Origin: a virus
Virus record (IMG/VR): IMGVR_UViG_3300025853_009734
Span: 1 to 24,762 of that record
DNA length: 24,762 nt
Reading direction: 5' to 3' (one strand)
Position numbers and translations under genes: made by a program. Shown piece after piece: positions 14,843 to 20,461 of the stretch (position 1 is the first letter of the stretch; every line of letters begins with the position of its first letter). Under the pieces are notes generated by a model. It did no database searches and was not told where the DNA came from. It saw nothing but the letters and a program-made list of their open reading frames with translations.

Positions 14843-15946
14843 ATGAGTTACATCGGCAACCAGCCAGTCCTAAACACCAGTGAATTCCGAGAGGAGTTTG
14901 CGGTTACGAGTACACAGACGGTTTTTAACACAGGTGGTTTCACCGCATCAAGTGACTCTGCGACGTTGGAAGTCCTGCGAAACGGGGTGCTATTGGGAAC
15001 CGCAGACTACACTTTGGGCAGTGATGCCAGCACAGTGACGTTGGCAAATGCCGCAGTCAACGGAGACATCATCGTCATCAAGGGTAGACGAGAACTGACC
15101 AACGGGGTGCAGGTTACCGAATTCCGATATGAGGAGACGATTGCCAATAATGCCACTACGGTCACACCGAACTACACGATGGTTCCTGCCTACACCGATG
15201 TCTTTCTGAACGGTGTCCGATTGGCAAAGGGCAACAACGGAGTCACCGCAGATTACAGCATTTCCAGTAATACCGTCAGTTTTACGACCAACCCTGTCAA
15301 TGGCGATTTGGTTCAGATCATCAGTAGGGAAGCAGCAACCAGCATCTATGGCGATTCCTTCGCCAGCACCTCTGAAGTCCAAGGCGTCTACACAACTGCG
15401 ACCACTGCAAAGGCAACCAACGCCAATCAGTTAACATCGGTCACTGCAGTATCTGGATACAGTTTAGCAGACATTAGCGTTGGAGATTATGTTACCGGAG
15501 AAGGGATTCGGGTAGGCACAACGGTATCGGCAATCAGTGGGACTACGATCACACTTTACCACCCAGATGGAGATGCGCTAAGTAGTTCAATGACCGATCT
15601 GAGTGGTGATCCTGTTTCTTTCTACAATTCAACGAAAGCATTAAGTGCTGGGACAGTAGCAGGAGGGTTATGCCGTGCGTGGGTGAATTACAATACTTCC
15701 ACTAACAGCATTAACGCTAGTTTTAATGTTTCCAGTGTTACAGATGCAGCAGGCAATCTAGTAGTTAATTTTACAACTGCTATGCAAGATGCAAACTATT
15801 CCGTTCAAGTGACTGCTGGTGCTGGGTCAGGATTATTTCATGAACGAGTTGATAATTTAGCCACAGGTAGTTTCCGTATCTATACATATCGGGATAGTGG
15901 CGTACTAACGGATTACAACCCAACCTGTGCAGCAGTCTTCCGCTAA
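14843..15946 (+). CDS. Long receptor-binding fibre, RAWVNF family (3 of 3)
   Basis: 367 residues. The N-terminus MSYIGNQPVLNTSEFREEFAVTSTQTVFNTGGF, then VLRNGVLLGTADYTLGSDASTVTLANAAVNGD, is a widespread mount/shaft unit of marine phage fibres; a second copy follows (ATTVTPNYTMVPAYTDVFLNGVRLAKGNNGVTADYSI), so residues ~15-85 and ~95-170 are an internal repeat. Residues ~180-265 are a Thr/Ser/Gly beta region, and the end is the shared tip: CRAWVNYNTSTN, NASFNVSSVTDAAGNLVVNFTTAMQDANYSVQV, closing CAAVFR. It is the largest of the three copies and the only one with its own mount, so it may be the main fibre and the others variants or satellites. Confidence 0.75.
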   Translation: MSYIGNQPVLNTSEFREEFAVTSTQTVFNTGGFTASSDSATLEVLRNGVLLGTADYTLGSDASTVTLANAAVNGDIIVIKGRRELTNGVQVTEFRYEETIANNATTVTPNYTMVPAYTDVFLNGVRLAKGNNGVTADYSISSNTVSFTTNPVNGDLVQIISREAATSIYGDSFASTSEVQGVYTTATTAKATNANQLTSVTAVSGYSLADISVGDYVTGEGIRVGTTVSAISGTTITLYHPDGDALSSSMTDLSGDPVSFYNSTKALSAGTVAGGLCRAWVNYNTSTNSINASFNVSSVTDAAGNLVVNFTTAMQDANYSVQVTAGAGSGLFHERVDNLATGSFRIYTYRDSGVLTDYNPTCAAVFR

Positions 15947-15962
15947 CTCCAACAAGGTAAAC

Positions 15963-16241
15963 ATGAAACTACTACTTCTACTCCCACTCGCATTGTTTGG
16001 ATGCTCAGACTACCCAGCTTCTGAGGGCAACGATAGCGAAGCGAACCCGATTGAGATTCACATTAATATAGACACTCAAAACAATCTGACTGATCCGCCA
16101 GACAATGACACAATGGAAGTCGATGTGGATTCAAACAGTGACTCGCAAAGCGATTCCGACAGTAGTAGCGATAGCAGCAGTGAATCTACGATTGACAACA
16201 GCACTGGAATTCAAGTCTACGAATTTAATTCAATTCTATAA
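15963..16241 (+). CDS. Ser/Asp-rich lipoprotein
   Basis: 92 residues from ATG 15963, with AAGG 6 nt upstream (an in-frame start at 15927 would lie inside the fibre gene and spoil the signal). MKLLLLLPLALFGCSDY has a hydrophobic signal and the lipobox L-F-G-C, so Cys14 should be lipidated and the protein anchored in the inner or outer membrane. The rest is disordered and very acidic, with a Ser/Asp/Asn tract (SNSDSQSDSDSSSDSSSES). It sits at the head of the lysis cassette. Outer-membrane spanin partner and superinfection exclusion lipoprotein are both possible, and neither is proven. The start of the next gene is 13 nt after the stop. Confidence 0.6.
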   Translation: MKLLLLLPLALFGCSDYPASEGNDSEANPIEIHINIDTQNNLTDPPDNDTMEVDVDSNSDSQSDSDSSSDSSSESTIDNSTGIQVYEFNSIL

Positions 16242-16254
16242 CTGAGGCCGAGCA

Positions 16255-16596
16255 ATGCCAGCAGAACCCAACACAATGATTCAATTAGTCCAAGATTTAG
16301 GTTTTGGCATGGCTTCTCTCACCTTCAGCGGTTGGTTGATCGTGTTTCTTTTAAGAGGTTTTGAAAAGGAGCGAAATATTTGGCTAACTAAGGACTCTGA
16401 AAGCGATATTCGCGTCAGCGAGCTATTACGGGAAAATTCACAACTTCAACAGGCCACCACAGAAAAGCTCGCAAACCTTCAGGCTGCGCAGTCTCAACAA
16501 CTTTTGGCAGTTCACGAAAAACTCAACACTACTTTGACAAACATGACCGTTGCGATTAGCGAGCTAAGTCAAAAAATGGATAATCTAAAAAAATGA
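16255..16596 (+). CDS. Membrane protein with C-terminal coiled coil (holin or spanin candidate)
   Basis: 113 residues: one transmembrane segment near residues 16-34 (GFGMASLTFSGWLIVFLLRGF), then a positively charged flank (FEKERN) and a Gln/Leu-rich coiled coil (residues ~55-113: LLRENSQLQQATTEKLANLQAAQSQQ and on). An inner-membrane spanin has one N-terminal segment and a periplasmic coiled coil, and the size fits. But the basic residues just after the segment suggest that the C-terminal part is cytoplasmic, as in some BhlA/UviB-type holin-like proteins. So I keep both options. It lies between the lipoprotein and an exported protein, and overlaps the next gene by 4 nt. Confidence 0.5.
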   Translation: MPAEPNTMIQLVQDLGFGMASLTFSGWLIVFLLRGFEKERNIWLTKDSESDIRVSELLRENSQLQQATTEKLANLQAAQSQQLLAVHEKLNTTLTNMTVAISELSQKMDNLKK

Positions 16597-16907
16597 AACC
16601 GATTCTCGCAGGCTTGGCTTTACTGATTTCTACTTCAGCCCACGCTTTGCCTGTTGAGTACAAAACGCTTCACTTAGTCAGTTGGGCTTACCAATGCTCA
16701 CTTCGACTAGCACCGACTTATCAAATGCAAGGCATGAGCAGCAATCTCGCCATGCAATCCGCCATTCAGTTGTGTTCTTGCGTGATTGACCATTACCGCG
16801 AAAATCACAGATATGTAGACCTTCAGCTTATGTCGTTACCTCAAAGAGAAGCATTTGGCGAAATGTACAGTCAAGAGTGTATTGATTACCCAGAAAAGGA
16901 GACTTGA
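16593..16907 (+). CDS. Exported Cys-containing protein, unknown
   Basis: 104 residues with a clear Sec signal peptide (MKPILAGLALLISTSAHALP, cleavage expected after AHA). The mature ~85 residues contain four Cys (CSLR, LCSCVID, ECID), likely two disulphides in the periplasm, and a helix-rich region (SNLAMQSAIQLCSCVIDHYRENHRYVD). It is coupled to the previous gene (4-nt overlap) and to the endolysin (its TGA shares one base with the endolysin ATG). The position suggests lysis or a periplasmic block to superinfection, but I recognise no family. An exported protein beside the endolysin is notable because the endolysin itself has no visible signal peptide. Confidence 0.55.
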   Translation: MKPILAGLALLISTSAHALPVEYKTLHLVSWAYQCSLRLAPTYQMQGMSSNLAMQSAIQLCSCVIDHYRENHRYVDLQLMSLPQREAFGEMYSQECIDYPEKET

Positions 16908-17293
16908 TGGAATTTATTGACCACTCAGAACATTTTTCGAGGGACGAGTTGAAGTGCAAATTCACTGGTGAATGCTCTATGTCGAGTTCGTTTCTGACAA
17001 AGCTGGAAACCTTGCGCCAGCATTATGGCAAACCTATCAGACTGACTTCAGCCTTTCGCTCGCCAGAACATCCGGTTGAAAAGGCTAAATGGAAAGACGG
17101 GAAACCCAAAAGCACGGGTTATCATAGTCTTGGAAGAGCCGCTGACTTAGCGGTTTGGAATGGCGACGGTGCGCGACTTCTCCAGATTGCCATTCAAATG
17201 AATCTTTTCGGTGGCTATGGCTTCTCTTTCACTGGGAGCAATCGCTTCCTACATTTGGATGACAGAGACGATTTAATGATATGGAGTTATTAA
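16907..17293 (+). CDS. Endolysin, peptidase M15 type
   Basis: 128 residues from ATG 16907, with AAAAGGA 6 nt upstream (a TTG at 16904 is the alternative). Residues ~42-55 (KPIRLTSAFRSPEH) and 71-81 (GYHSLGRAADL) plus FLHLDD near 114 are the conserved parts of M15-family peptidases, with Zn ligands His73, Asp80 and His116 readable. These enzymes cut peptide cross-links in peptidoglycan (D-Ala/L-Ala endo- or carboxypeptidase activity), and small versions serve as phage endolysins. The N-terminus has no signal peptide, so export to the wall needs a holin, for which the next small gene or the 16255 product are candidates. Short but complete for the family. Confidence 0.88.
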   Translation: MEFIDHSEHFSRDELKCKFTGECSMSSSFLTKLETLRQHYGKPIRLTSAFRSPEHPVEKAKWKDGKPKSTGYHSLGRAADLAVWNGDGARLLQIAIQMNLFGGYGFSFTGSNRFLHLDDRDDLMIWSY

Positions 17294-17452
17294 ATGGATG
17301 TTCTCTTTGAATTCGTGAATGTAGCGATTGAATCTGGTGGCGTTGAGCTTATACTGACAGCAACAGGTTTGCCTGTGGCAGCGGTTGGAGTGGGGATCTA
17401 CAGAAAAATGAGGAAGGCAAAGAAGCTAAAAGAGGCAATCACTGGCGGATAG
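17294..17452 (+). CDS. Small membrane protein, holin candidate
   Basis: 52 residues starting at the base after the endolysin stop. A single hydrophobic stretch (residues ~19-35: LILTATGLPVAAVGVGI) is followed by a basic tail (YRKMRKAKKLKEA). This N-out/C-in single-span plan with a basic cytoplasmic end fits small holins or antiholins, which form the lesion that lets the endolysin out. It is the last late gene. The stop lies within a hairpin, TGGCGG-(10 nt)-CCGCCA (17443-17464), which might end or slow transcription but lacks a T run. Function is inferred from size, topology and position. Confidence 0.5.
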   Translation: MDVLFEFVNVAIESGGVELILTATGLPVAAVGVGIYRKMRKAKKLKEAITGG

Positions 17453-17464
17453 GCAAAACCGCCA
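17443..17464 (+). terminator. Possible hairpin at the end of the late operon
   Basis: Six-bp inverted repeat TGGCGG/CCGCCA with a 10-nt loop, spanning the stop of the 52-residue gene. No following T run is present, so an intrinsic terminator is doubtful. A convergent end is nonetheless needed here, because the integrase gene is transcribed towards it. Confidence 0.25.
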
Positions 17465-17495
17465 CTTAACGGAGGTGTCGTAAATCGGCTGGAGG

Positions 17496-17545
17496 TGGCT
17501 CCCCAAGCTGGACTCGAACCAGCGACCCAATGATTAACAGTCACC
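17496..17545 (-). other. attP: 3' fragment of a tRNA-Asn gene
   Basis: Reading the minus strand, positions 17545-17496 hold the anticodon stem-loop GGTGA-CTGTTAA-TCATT (anticodon GTT, Asn), a GGGTC variable region, the T arm GCTGG-TTCGAGT-CCAGC, the acceptor 3' strand TTGGGGA, a discriminator G and an encoded CCA. The 5' acceptor strand and a proper D stem are missing upstream, so it is not a full tRNA. Identity with the 3' end of a host tRNA-Asn is the usual attachment core of tyrosine integrases, which rebuild the tRNA on integration. It abuts the integrase stop (17546), and the integrase C-terminal codons are read through the would-be D arm. Confidence 0.8.
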
Positions 17546-18715
17546 TTAGTTCTTTCGGCTATAGGCTAGATGAATGCTGGGCTTGCGGCTTTCGGTTTTT
17601 TTCTTTGAAACAGTGTTTTGTGGCGAGTTTCCTAGTTTATTGACAAGATCCACTTGTTGCAAATGGTCTGAATTCAGGTAACTCATCGTTGTTTGAATTG
17701 ATTCGTGACGAAGTAGCATTTGAACATGCACCGGATTCGCAGACTCACCGGAAAGCAACTCAGTCGCAACCGTAGAACGAAACGAATGCAACGGTTTTGC
17801 GTTTTCAATGCCTACCTTTAGCAGTGCCTTCCTCATGGATTTGGTCAAATCCCCAAGCGAACTATAAAGCGGTTTACCTCTGCCGTTGTCCAGCACATAA
17901 CGCTCGCCTTCAATATCCTGCGCCTGAATAAATTCTTTTAAATCTTCAGCAATTGGAATGATTGCGTCTTTTCGACCTTTGACTTTCCAATCTCGCGTTG
18001 AGCGAAGTTCGATTCGGTCTGGGTAAACATTGTCCCATTTCAGCGCCAGCAGCTCACCACCACGCATTCCGGTATAGCGCAAAAACCACCAGGCACGAAG
18101 CAGCACCAGAAACCGTCTTCGTTTGGTTTCGTTCCAGCCTTGTTCTAGGTGTTGCCGCAAATCTTCGAGTTGTTGAGTAGAAAAGACAGCAGGCAGCGGC
18201 TTGGACGAGCGGACGCTTTTGACTTTGATTGCTGCTGGAATCTGGCCTTGCTCCCAAGACCAATTGAGGATTGCGCGAACTGCTCGAAGATAAGAATTAC
18301 AACTGTGATCATTCAGTCCAGCCTTTCTTAAAGACAGAACGAACTTGTCTGTCAACTGTGCGGAGTGAAGCCGAATCCGATAATTCCCAACTATCTTTTT
18401 ATAGCGAAGCAATTGCTGCCGATACTTGCCAACCGTCCTCTCGTCACGGTTTGCTTGAACATGTGCTAGGAACAAATCCAACAACTCACTAAAAAACAAA
18501 CCTTGTTCATCAGTTGCTCGTTCGACTTCTCGCGTCAGCCGCTCTTTGAGCTTTAGAAATCGCTCAACGAGCAGAGCGTTCAACTCGTCAGGCTCTAATT
18601 CTTCAGCATCCACAAAACGAATCAGAACTCTGCGATAACGCTTCTTACCAATCCATAGTTGACCAACATAAGCCTTTTGGCGTTGATCTGAGACGATTTC
18701 GTTTTTGTGGCTCAA
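17546..18715 (-). CDS. Tyrosine-type integrase
   Basis: 389 residues from TTG 18715; a stop lies one codon further up, so no upstream start is possible, and the ribosome site is weak. The N-terminal third carries the arm- and core-binding domains (LFFSELLDLFLAHVQANRDERTVGKYRQQLLRYKKIV). The catalytic domain shows Arg218 (RYTGMRGGELLAL), a Lys region near 242-249 (DWKVKGRKDAIIP), His310-x-x-Arg313 (LHSFRSTVATEL), His337 (LLRHESIQTTMSYL) and the nucleophile Tyr346. So all active-site residues are present. The enzyme should recombine attP with the host tRNA-Asn gene. It is transcribed leftward with the repressor, and its last codons overlap the tRNA-derived attachment region. Confidence 0.93.
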   Translation of the reverse strand: MSHKNEIVSDQRQKAYVGQLWIGKKRYRRVLIRFVDAEELEPDELNALLVERFLKLKERLTREVERATDEQGLFFSELLDLFLAHVQANRDERTVGKYRQQLLRYKKIVGNYRIRLHSAQLTDKFVLSLRKAGLNDHSCNSYLRAVRAILNWSWEQGQIPAAIKVKSVRSSKPLPAVFSTQQLEDLRQHLEQGWNETKRRRFLVLLRAWWFLRYTGMRGGELLALKWDNVYPDRIELRSTRDWKVKGRKDAIIPIAEDLKEFIQAQDIEGERYVLDNGRGKPLYSSLGDLTKSMRKALLKVGIENAKPLHSFRSTVATELLSGESANPVHVQMLLRHESIQTTMSYLNSDHLQQVDLVNKLGNSPQNTVSKKKTESRKPSIHLAYSRKN

Positions 18716-18755
18716 ATTTTATATTTGGTTATATGAATACATGTGTGAATCAATT

Positions 18756-18765
18756 GGGGGGGGGG
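18756..18765. repeat. Run of ten G
   Basis: A G10 homopolymer (C10 on the integrase strand) about 40-50 bp upstream of the integrase start and 63 bp after the repressor stop. Nothing like it is elsewhere in the window. Homopolymers of this length can slip. Whether the spacing of a promoter depends on it is unknown; a TTGATT at 18755-18750 on the minus strand could be a -35 box, with no convincing -10 at 16-18 bp. Confidence 0.75.
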
Positions 18766-18828
18766 TAGCTTTTTTGTAACACAATGAACAAAAGAAGAGC
18801 AGGCTAGGATTTTACTTGTCTTCAGGTG

Positions 18829-19230
18829 CTACATTGGAACTGATACCCAATTGTCTGGTTGGTTGTACCATTCCGGTACGATTTGCTGATTCCGTTTTTT
18901 TTTGTCTTCCTCAAGCCTCTCAATCGTTTTCTCAAGTCTCTCAATGTAGCTTTGCTGGATATTTATCGTCCGCTCTTTTTCCTTCAGAAGTTGCACTTCA
19001 GGATTAAAGTTGGTCGTTGAATCTGTTCTGTTCATTTCCTTCTCATATTCATCAAGCCAATCACTTTCAATATTTTGATTTTTCAGCAATTGACGAATTT
19101 CTGAAAATGGGAAATCTCCTCTTGAAATCTTTTGGCTAAATCCTGATTTAGTCAGGTTCAGTGCTTCAGCGATTTCCCTATCATAGCGATAGCCAAGTTT
19201 TTTCTTAGTAATTTCAATAAGTTTTTTCAT
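18829..19230 (-). CDS. CI-type repressor with HTH and C-terminal coiled coil (no S24 peptidase)
   Basis: 133 residues from ATG 19230, with GAGG 5 nt upstream (a TTG at 19239 in the same frame is a worse start). Residues ~12-60 (KLGYRYDREIAEALNLTKSGFSQKISRGDFPFSEIRQLL) match the phage CI repressor HTH family, whose pattern includes 'Y..D.EIA..LgitksafS....R...P...i', followed by a WLxxYE-like end. The rest (residues ~75-120) is a coiled coil (LKEKERTINIQQSYIERLEKTIERLEED) that could make a dimer. There is no S24/LexA Ser-Lys protease domain, so SOS self-cleavage is not expected and induction should use another route. It should bind the dyads at 19420-19483. Confidence 0.8.
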   Translation of the reverse strand: MKKLIEITKKKLGYRYDREIAEALNLTKSGFSQKISRGDFPFSEIRQLLKNQNIESDWLDEYEKEMNRTDSTTNFNPEVQLLKEKERTINIQQSYIERLEKTIERLEEDKKKRNQQIVPEWYNQPDNWVSVPM

Positions 19231-19402
19231 AATCCTCAAAAATTATAAGAACTGAACAGAATGAGTCAGATTCACTTTTGACTTTTTTTGACACTAAATC
19301 TGTCTTCCAGTTCGCTTGCCTCAACCTGTCGAAAATTAATTCGTTTCTAAGAAATCTTTTCCTCTTCATCCGCCTAAATTCGGTCTTTGCTGCTTTGGTC
19401 AC
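19214..19402 (-). CDS. Possible small basic protein in the repressor leader
   Basis: 62 residues from GTG 19402, with GGGG 6 nt upstream; a TTG at 19414 is the alternative. It overlaps the repressor start by 17 nt, so it would be translated on the same leftward mRNA, just upstream of the repressor. The N-terminal half is basic (KTEFRRMKRKRFLRNEL), and the C-terminal part ends FEDYEKTY. I recognise no family, and an accidental ORF in A/T-rich leader sequence is possible. If real it may tune repressor synthesis. Confidence 0.3.
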   Translation of the reverse strand: MTKAAKTEFRRMKRKRFLRNELIFDRLRQANWKTDLVSKKVKSESDSFCSVLIIFEDYEKTY

Positions 19403-19419
19403 AGTAAACCCCAAAAAAA

Positions 19420-19432
19420 AGTGTTGAACAGT
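19420..19432. promoter_or_regulatory. Operator dyad 1
   Basis: AGTGTT-G-AACAGT, a 13-bp dyad with one mismatch from ACTGTT-N-AACAGT and centre at 19426. It contains the TTGAAC (19424-19429) proposed as the -35 box of the rightward promoter. Its spacing to the other two dyads is 28 and then 23 bp. Confidence 0.6.
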
Positions 19433-19452
19433 TAAGAACTTTTTAGTATTGT
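19424..19452 (+). promoter_or_regulatory. Rightward early promoter candidate
   Basis: TTGAAC (19424-19429) and TATTGT (19447-19452) with a 17-bp spacer, each matching 4 of 6 consensus bases. The start would be near 19459, ahead of the 19499 GTG. The -35 lies in operator dyad 1, so binding there would block it. Confidence 0.4.
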
Positions 19453-19460
19453 TTAACCTA
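19448..19460. promoter_or_regulatory. Operator dyad 2 (weak)
   Basis: ATTGTT-T-AACCTA, centre at 19454. The left half matches the ACTGTT consensus at 5 of 6 positions, the right half at only 3 of 6. It overlaps both candidate -10 boxes, so it could decide which promoter is used. Confidence 0.4.
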
Positions 19461-19479
19461 TCGCCAAAACACTGTTCAA
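19451..19479 (-). promoter_or_regulatory. Leftward repressor promoter candidate
   Basis: On the minus strand TTGAAC (19479-19474) is followed at 17 bp by TTAAAC (19456-19451); the start would be near 19443. The -35 lies in dyad 3 and the -10 in dyad 2. The overlapping divergent layout would make use of the two promoters mutually exclusive. Confidence 0.35.
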
Positions 19480-19483
19480 CAGT
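19471..19483. promoter_or_regulatory. Operator dyad 3
   Basis: ACTGTT-C-AACAGT, a perfect 13-bp dyad around one central base, centre at 19477. It holds the minus-strand TTGAAC (19479-19474) proposed as the leftward -35 box, and lies just downstream of the predicted rightward start. Confidence 0.7.
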
Positions 19484-19498
19484 ATAGAAGAATAGAAC

Positions 19499-19669
19499 GT
19501 GAAAAACAATATAACTTTGAACGAAGTTAGCAAAAAAACAGGCATTTCTGTTGACAAGCTAAGACGCTGGAGAAGAGCAGGAAAAATACCTGCTGGCTGG
19601 CAAGCACATCCTCACGCACCTGTTGTGTACAGTTTAGAGGATCTTGAGAAAATTCAGGCTGTTTTATGA
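19499..19669 (+). CDS. Small HTH protein, excisionase/Cro-like
   Basis: 56 residues from GTG 19499 (AGAAG about 9 nt upstream), ending in the ATGA overlap with the next gene. The sequence NITLNEVSKKTGISVDKLRRWRRAGKIPAGW, then VVYSLEDLEKI, is the compact winged-helix pattern of MerR/AlpA-type and excisionase-like proteins: a helix-turn-helix followed by a basic wing and a hydrophobic beta/helix end. It is the first gene of the rightward early operon, the place of cro or xis. It could repress the leftward promoter, help excision by the tRNA-Asn integrase, or both. It is short and uses GTG, so it is easily missed by automatic calling. Confidence 0.65.
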   Translation: MKNNITLNEVSKKTGISVDKLRRWRRAGKIPAGWQAHPHAPVVYSLEDLEKIQAVL

Positions 19670-19866
19670 ATAATTCAGAACTACGCGAAGAACTCGCCAC
19701 GATTCGCAATTTGCTGAATGAGGTTCTAGTCAATCAGGACATTCTGGCAAAGCGAATCAATGCTGACACCGCAATCAAAGCGGTTCAGACAGAGCGAGCG
19801 GTTGAGTTGGAAAGATTAAGAAGAACGGCAGACAGAGCAACTCGCAGAACAGCGACTGTTGACTGA
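19666..19866 (+). CDS. Small helical early protein
   Basis: 66 residues overlapping the previous gene by 4 nt. It is a predicted coiled coil (ELREELATIRNLLNEVLVNQDILAKRINADTAIKAVQTE) with a basic C-terminus (RLRRTADRATRRTATVD). Many temperate phages carry a protein like this right after cro, with unknown function. The Arg-rich end could bind nucleic acid. Its stop lies at the base of an extended hairpin structure (19864-19936), so translation end and RNA structure may be connected. No family recognised. Confidence 0.5.
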   Translation: MNNSELREELATIRNLLNEVLVNQDILAKRINADTAIKAVQTERAVELERLRRTADRATRRTATVD

Positions 19867-20022
19867 GCCATAGTTATTTCAACTCATTGACCGAGTTGGA
19901 CGGTTTGGGAGAACCGGCTGGAGCGGCTATGGCTCATTGAGCAGTCTACATGGGGAAAACAAACGTTGTTTTAGTCATAGGTCAGAGGGGTCTTTCCTAG
20001 CAGCCTGAGCAACGTTTCCCCA
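19864..20022 (+). ncRNA. Structured RNA candidate in the early operon
   Basis: The 177-nt gap between two genes folds in two parts. Part A (19864-19936, 73 nt) is closed by a perfect 10-bp stem, TGAGCCATAG/CTATGGCTCA, and holds two inner hairpins: CAACTC-7 nt-GAGTTG (19880-19898) and CGGTT-6 nt-AACCG (19901-19916). This is a three-way-junction-like shape with the size of a tRNA, but without tRNA landmarks. Part B (19951-20022) has TGGGGAA and ACGTTG facing CAACGT and TTCCCCA, a 13-bp stem with a 5-nt bulge, around a smaller TAGG/CCTA hairpin. It may be a small RNA, an antitermination or processing signal. No T run follows either stem. Confidence 0.4.
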
Positions 20023-20043
20023 CCAAAAACATGGAGTTCAAGC

Positions 20044-20208
20044 ATGACAAGCACACCAACCATTCAGGCTTACTTCTTCAGAGCCGAATCAAAGAACAAA
20101 TCCAGAATCATAAATCACCACACCGCACCAGCCTGGAAGAAGCTTTGGTGGCGAATTCGTCTGTATTTCATAAACCGGAAATATGCACGAAGGCTTAGAA
20201 AGATTTGA
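20044..20208 (+). CDS. 54-residue basic protein
   Basis: Opens at ATG 20044 with GGAG 7 nt upstream and runs 54 codons into the next gene (26-nt overlap). Charged and aromatic: residues 31-54 are WKKLWWRIRLYFINRKYARRLRKI, an amphipathic Arg/Trp-rich end that could bind nucleic acid or a membrane, while residues 1-30 are polar. No recognised family. The ribosome site and overlap support translation, but its short length leaves room for doubt. Confidence 0.45.
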   Translation: MTSTPTIQAYFFRAESKNKSRIINHHTAPAWKKLWWRIRLYFINRKYARRLRKI

Positions 20209-20455
20209 AGCCTTTAAGGAGGAAACCAGAAGGATTGAACGGCACTATTGGGCAAGTGTTCGGAGGGCAGAAGCAGACTCCAAGGCGTTGCGTGAATCGT
20301 ATACGCCAGTTTTCCAATGTCCAGTTTGCGGTTTGTTCAGGCCGGAAGGACATAGCCAAAAGTGCAAAGACTTAAAGCCTTCAGACATATCTAAAGAAGA
20401 AAAGTTTCAGCGAATGGATGACCCACACAATGAATCAACTTTTAATTACGAATGA
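20183..20455 (+). CDS. Small zinc-ribbon early protein
   Basis: 90 residues with GGAAA upstream. The first 40 are a charged helix (GLERFEAFKEETRRIERHYWASVRRAEADSKAL), followed by a possible metal site CPVCGLFRPEGHSQKC (two Cys, then His and Cys) and an acidic end. Possible Zn ligands are the CxxC pair plus His/Cys. Proteins of this sort are common in phage early regions as regulators of transcription or DNA binding. The overlap with the preceding small gene implies co-translation. The exact role is unknown; it is one of three Cys-rich proteins in this early region. Confidence 0.55.
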   Translation: MHEGLERFEAFKEETRRIERHYWASVRRAEADSKALRESYTPVFQCPVCGLFRPEGHSQKCKDLKPSDISKEEKFQRMDDPHNESTFNYE

Positions 20456-20461
20456 GGAGGC

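Noticed and set aside
9761-15946. Diversity-generating retroelement acting on the fibres
   Set aside because: There is no reverse transcriptase, no template repeat and no variable-region pair in the window; the tip paralogues differ by whole domains, not by A-specific changes.
17496-17575. A complete tRNA-Asn gene on the minus strand
   Set aside because: The 3' half is clear, but the 5' acceptor strand (complement of TTGGGGA) is absent and the D stem is not formed, so it is an attachment fragment, not a functional tRNA. The distant resemblance of 17546-17563 to a D arm coincides with integrase codons.
19864-19936. tRNA-like element
   Set aside because: The size is that of a tRNA, but the 10-bp closing stem, lack of T-loop TTC and of any plausible anticodon arm rule it out. 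It is kept as a structured RNA candidate.
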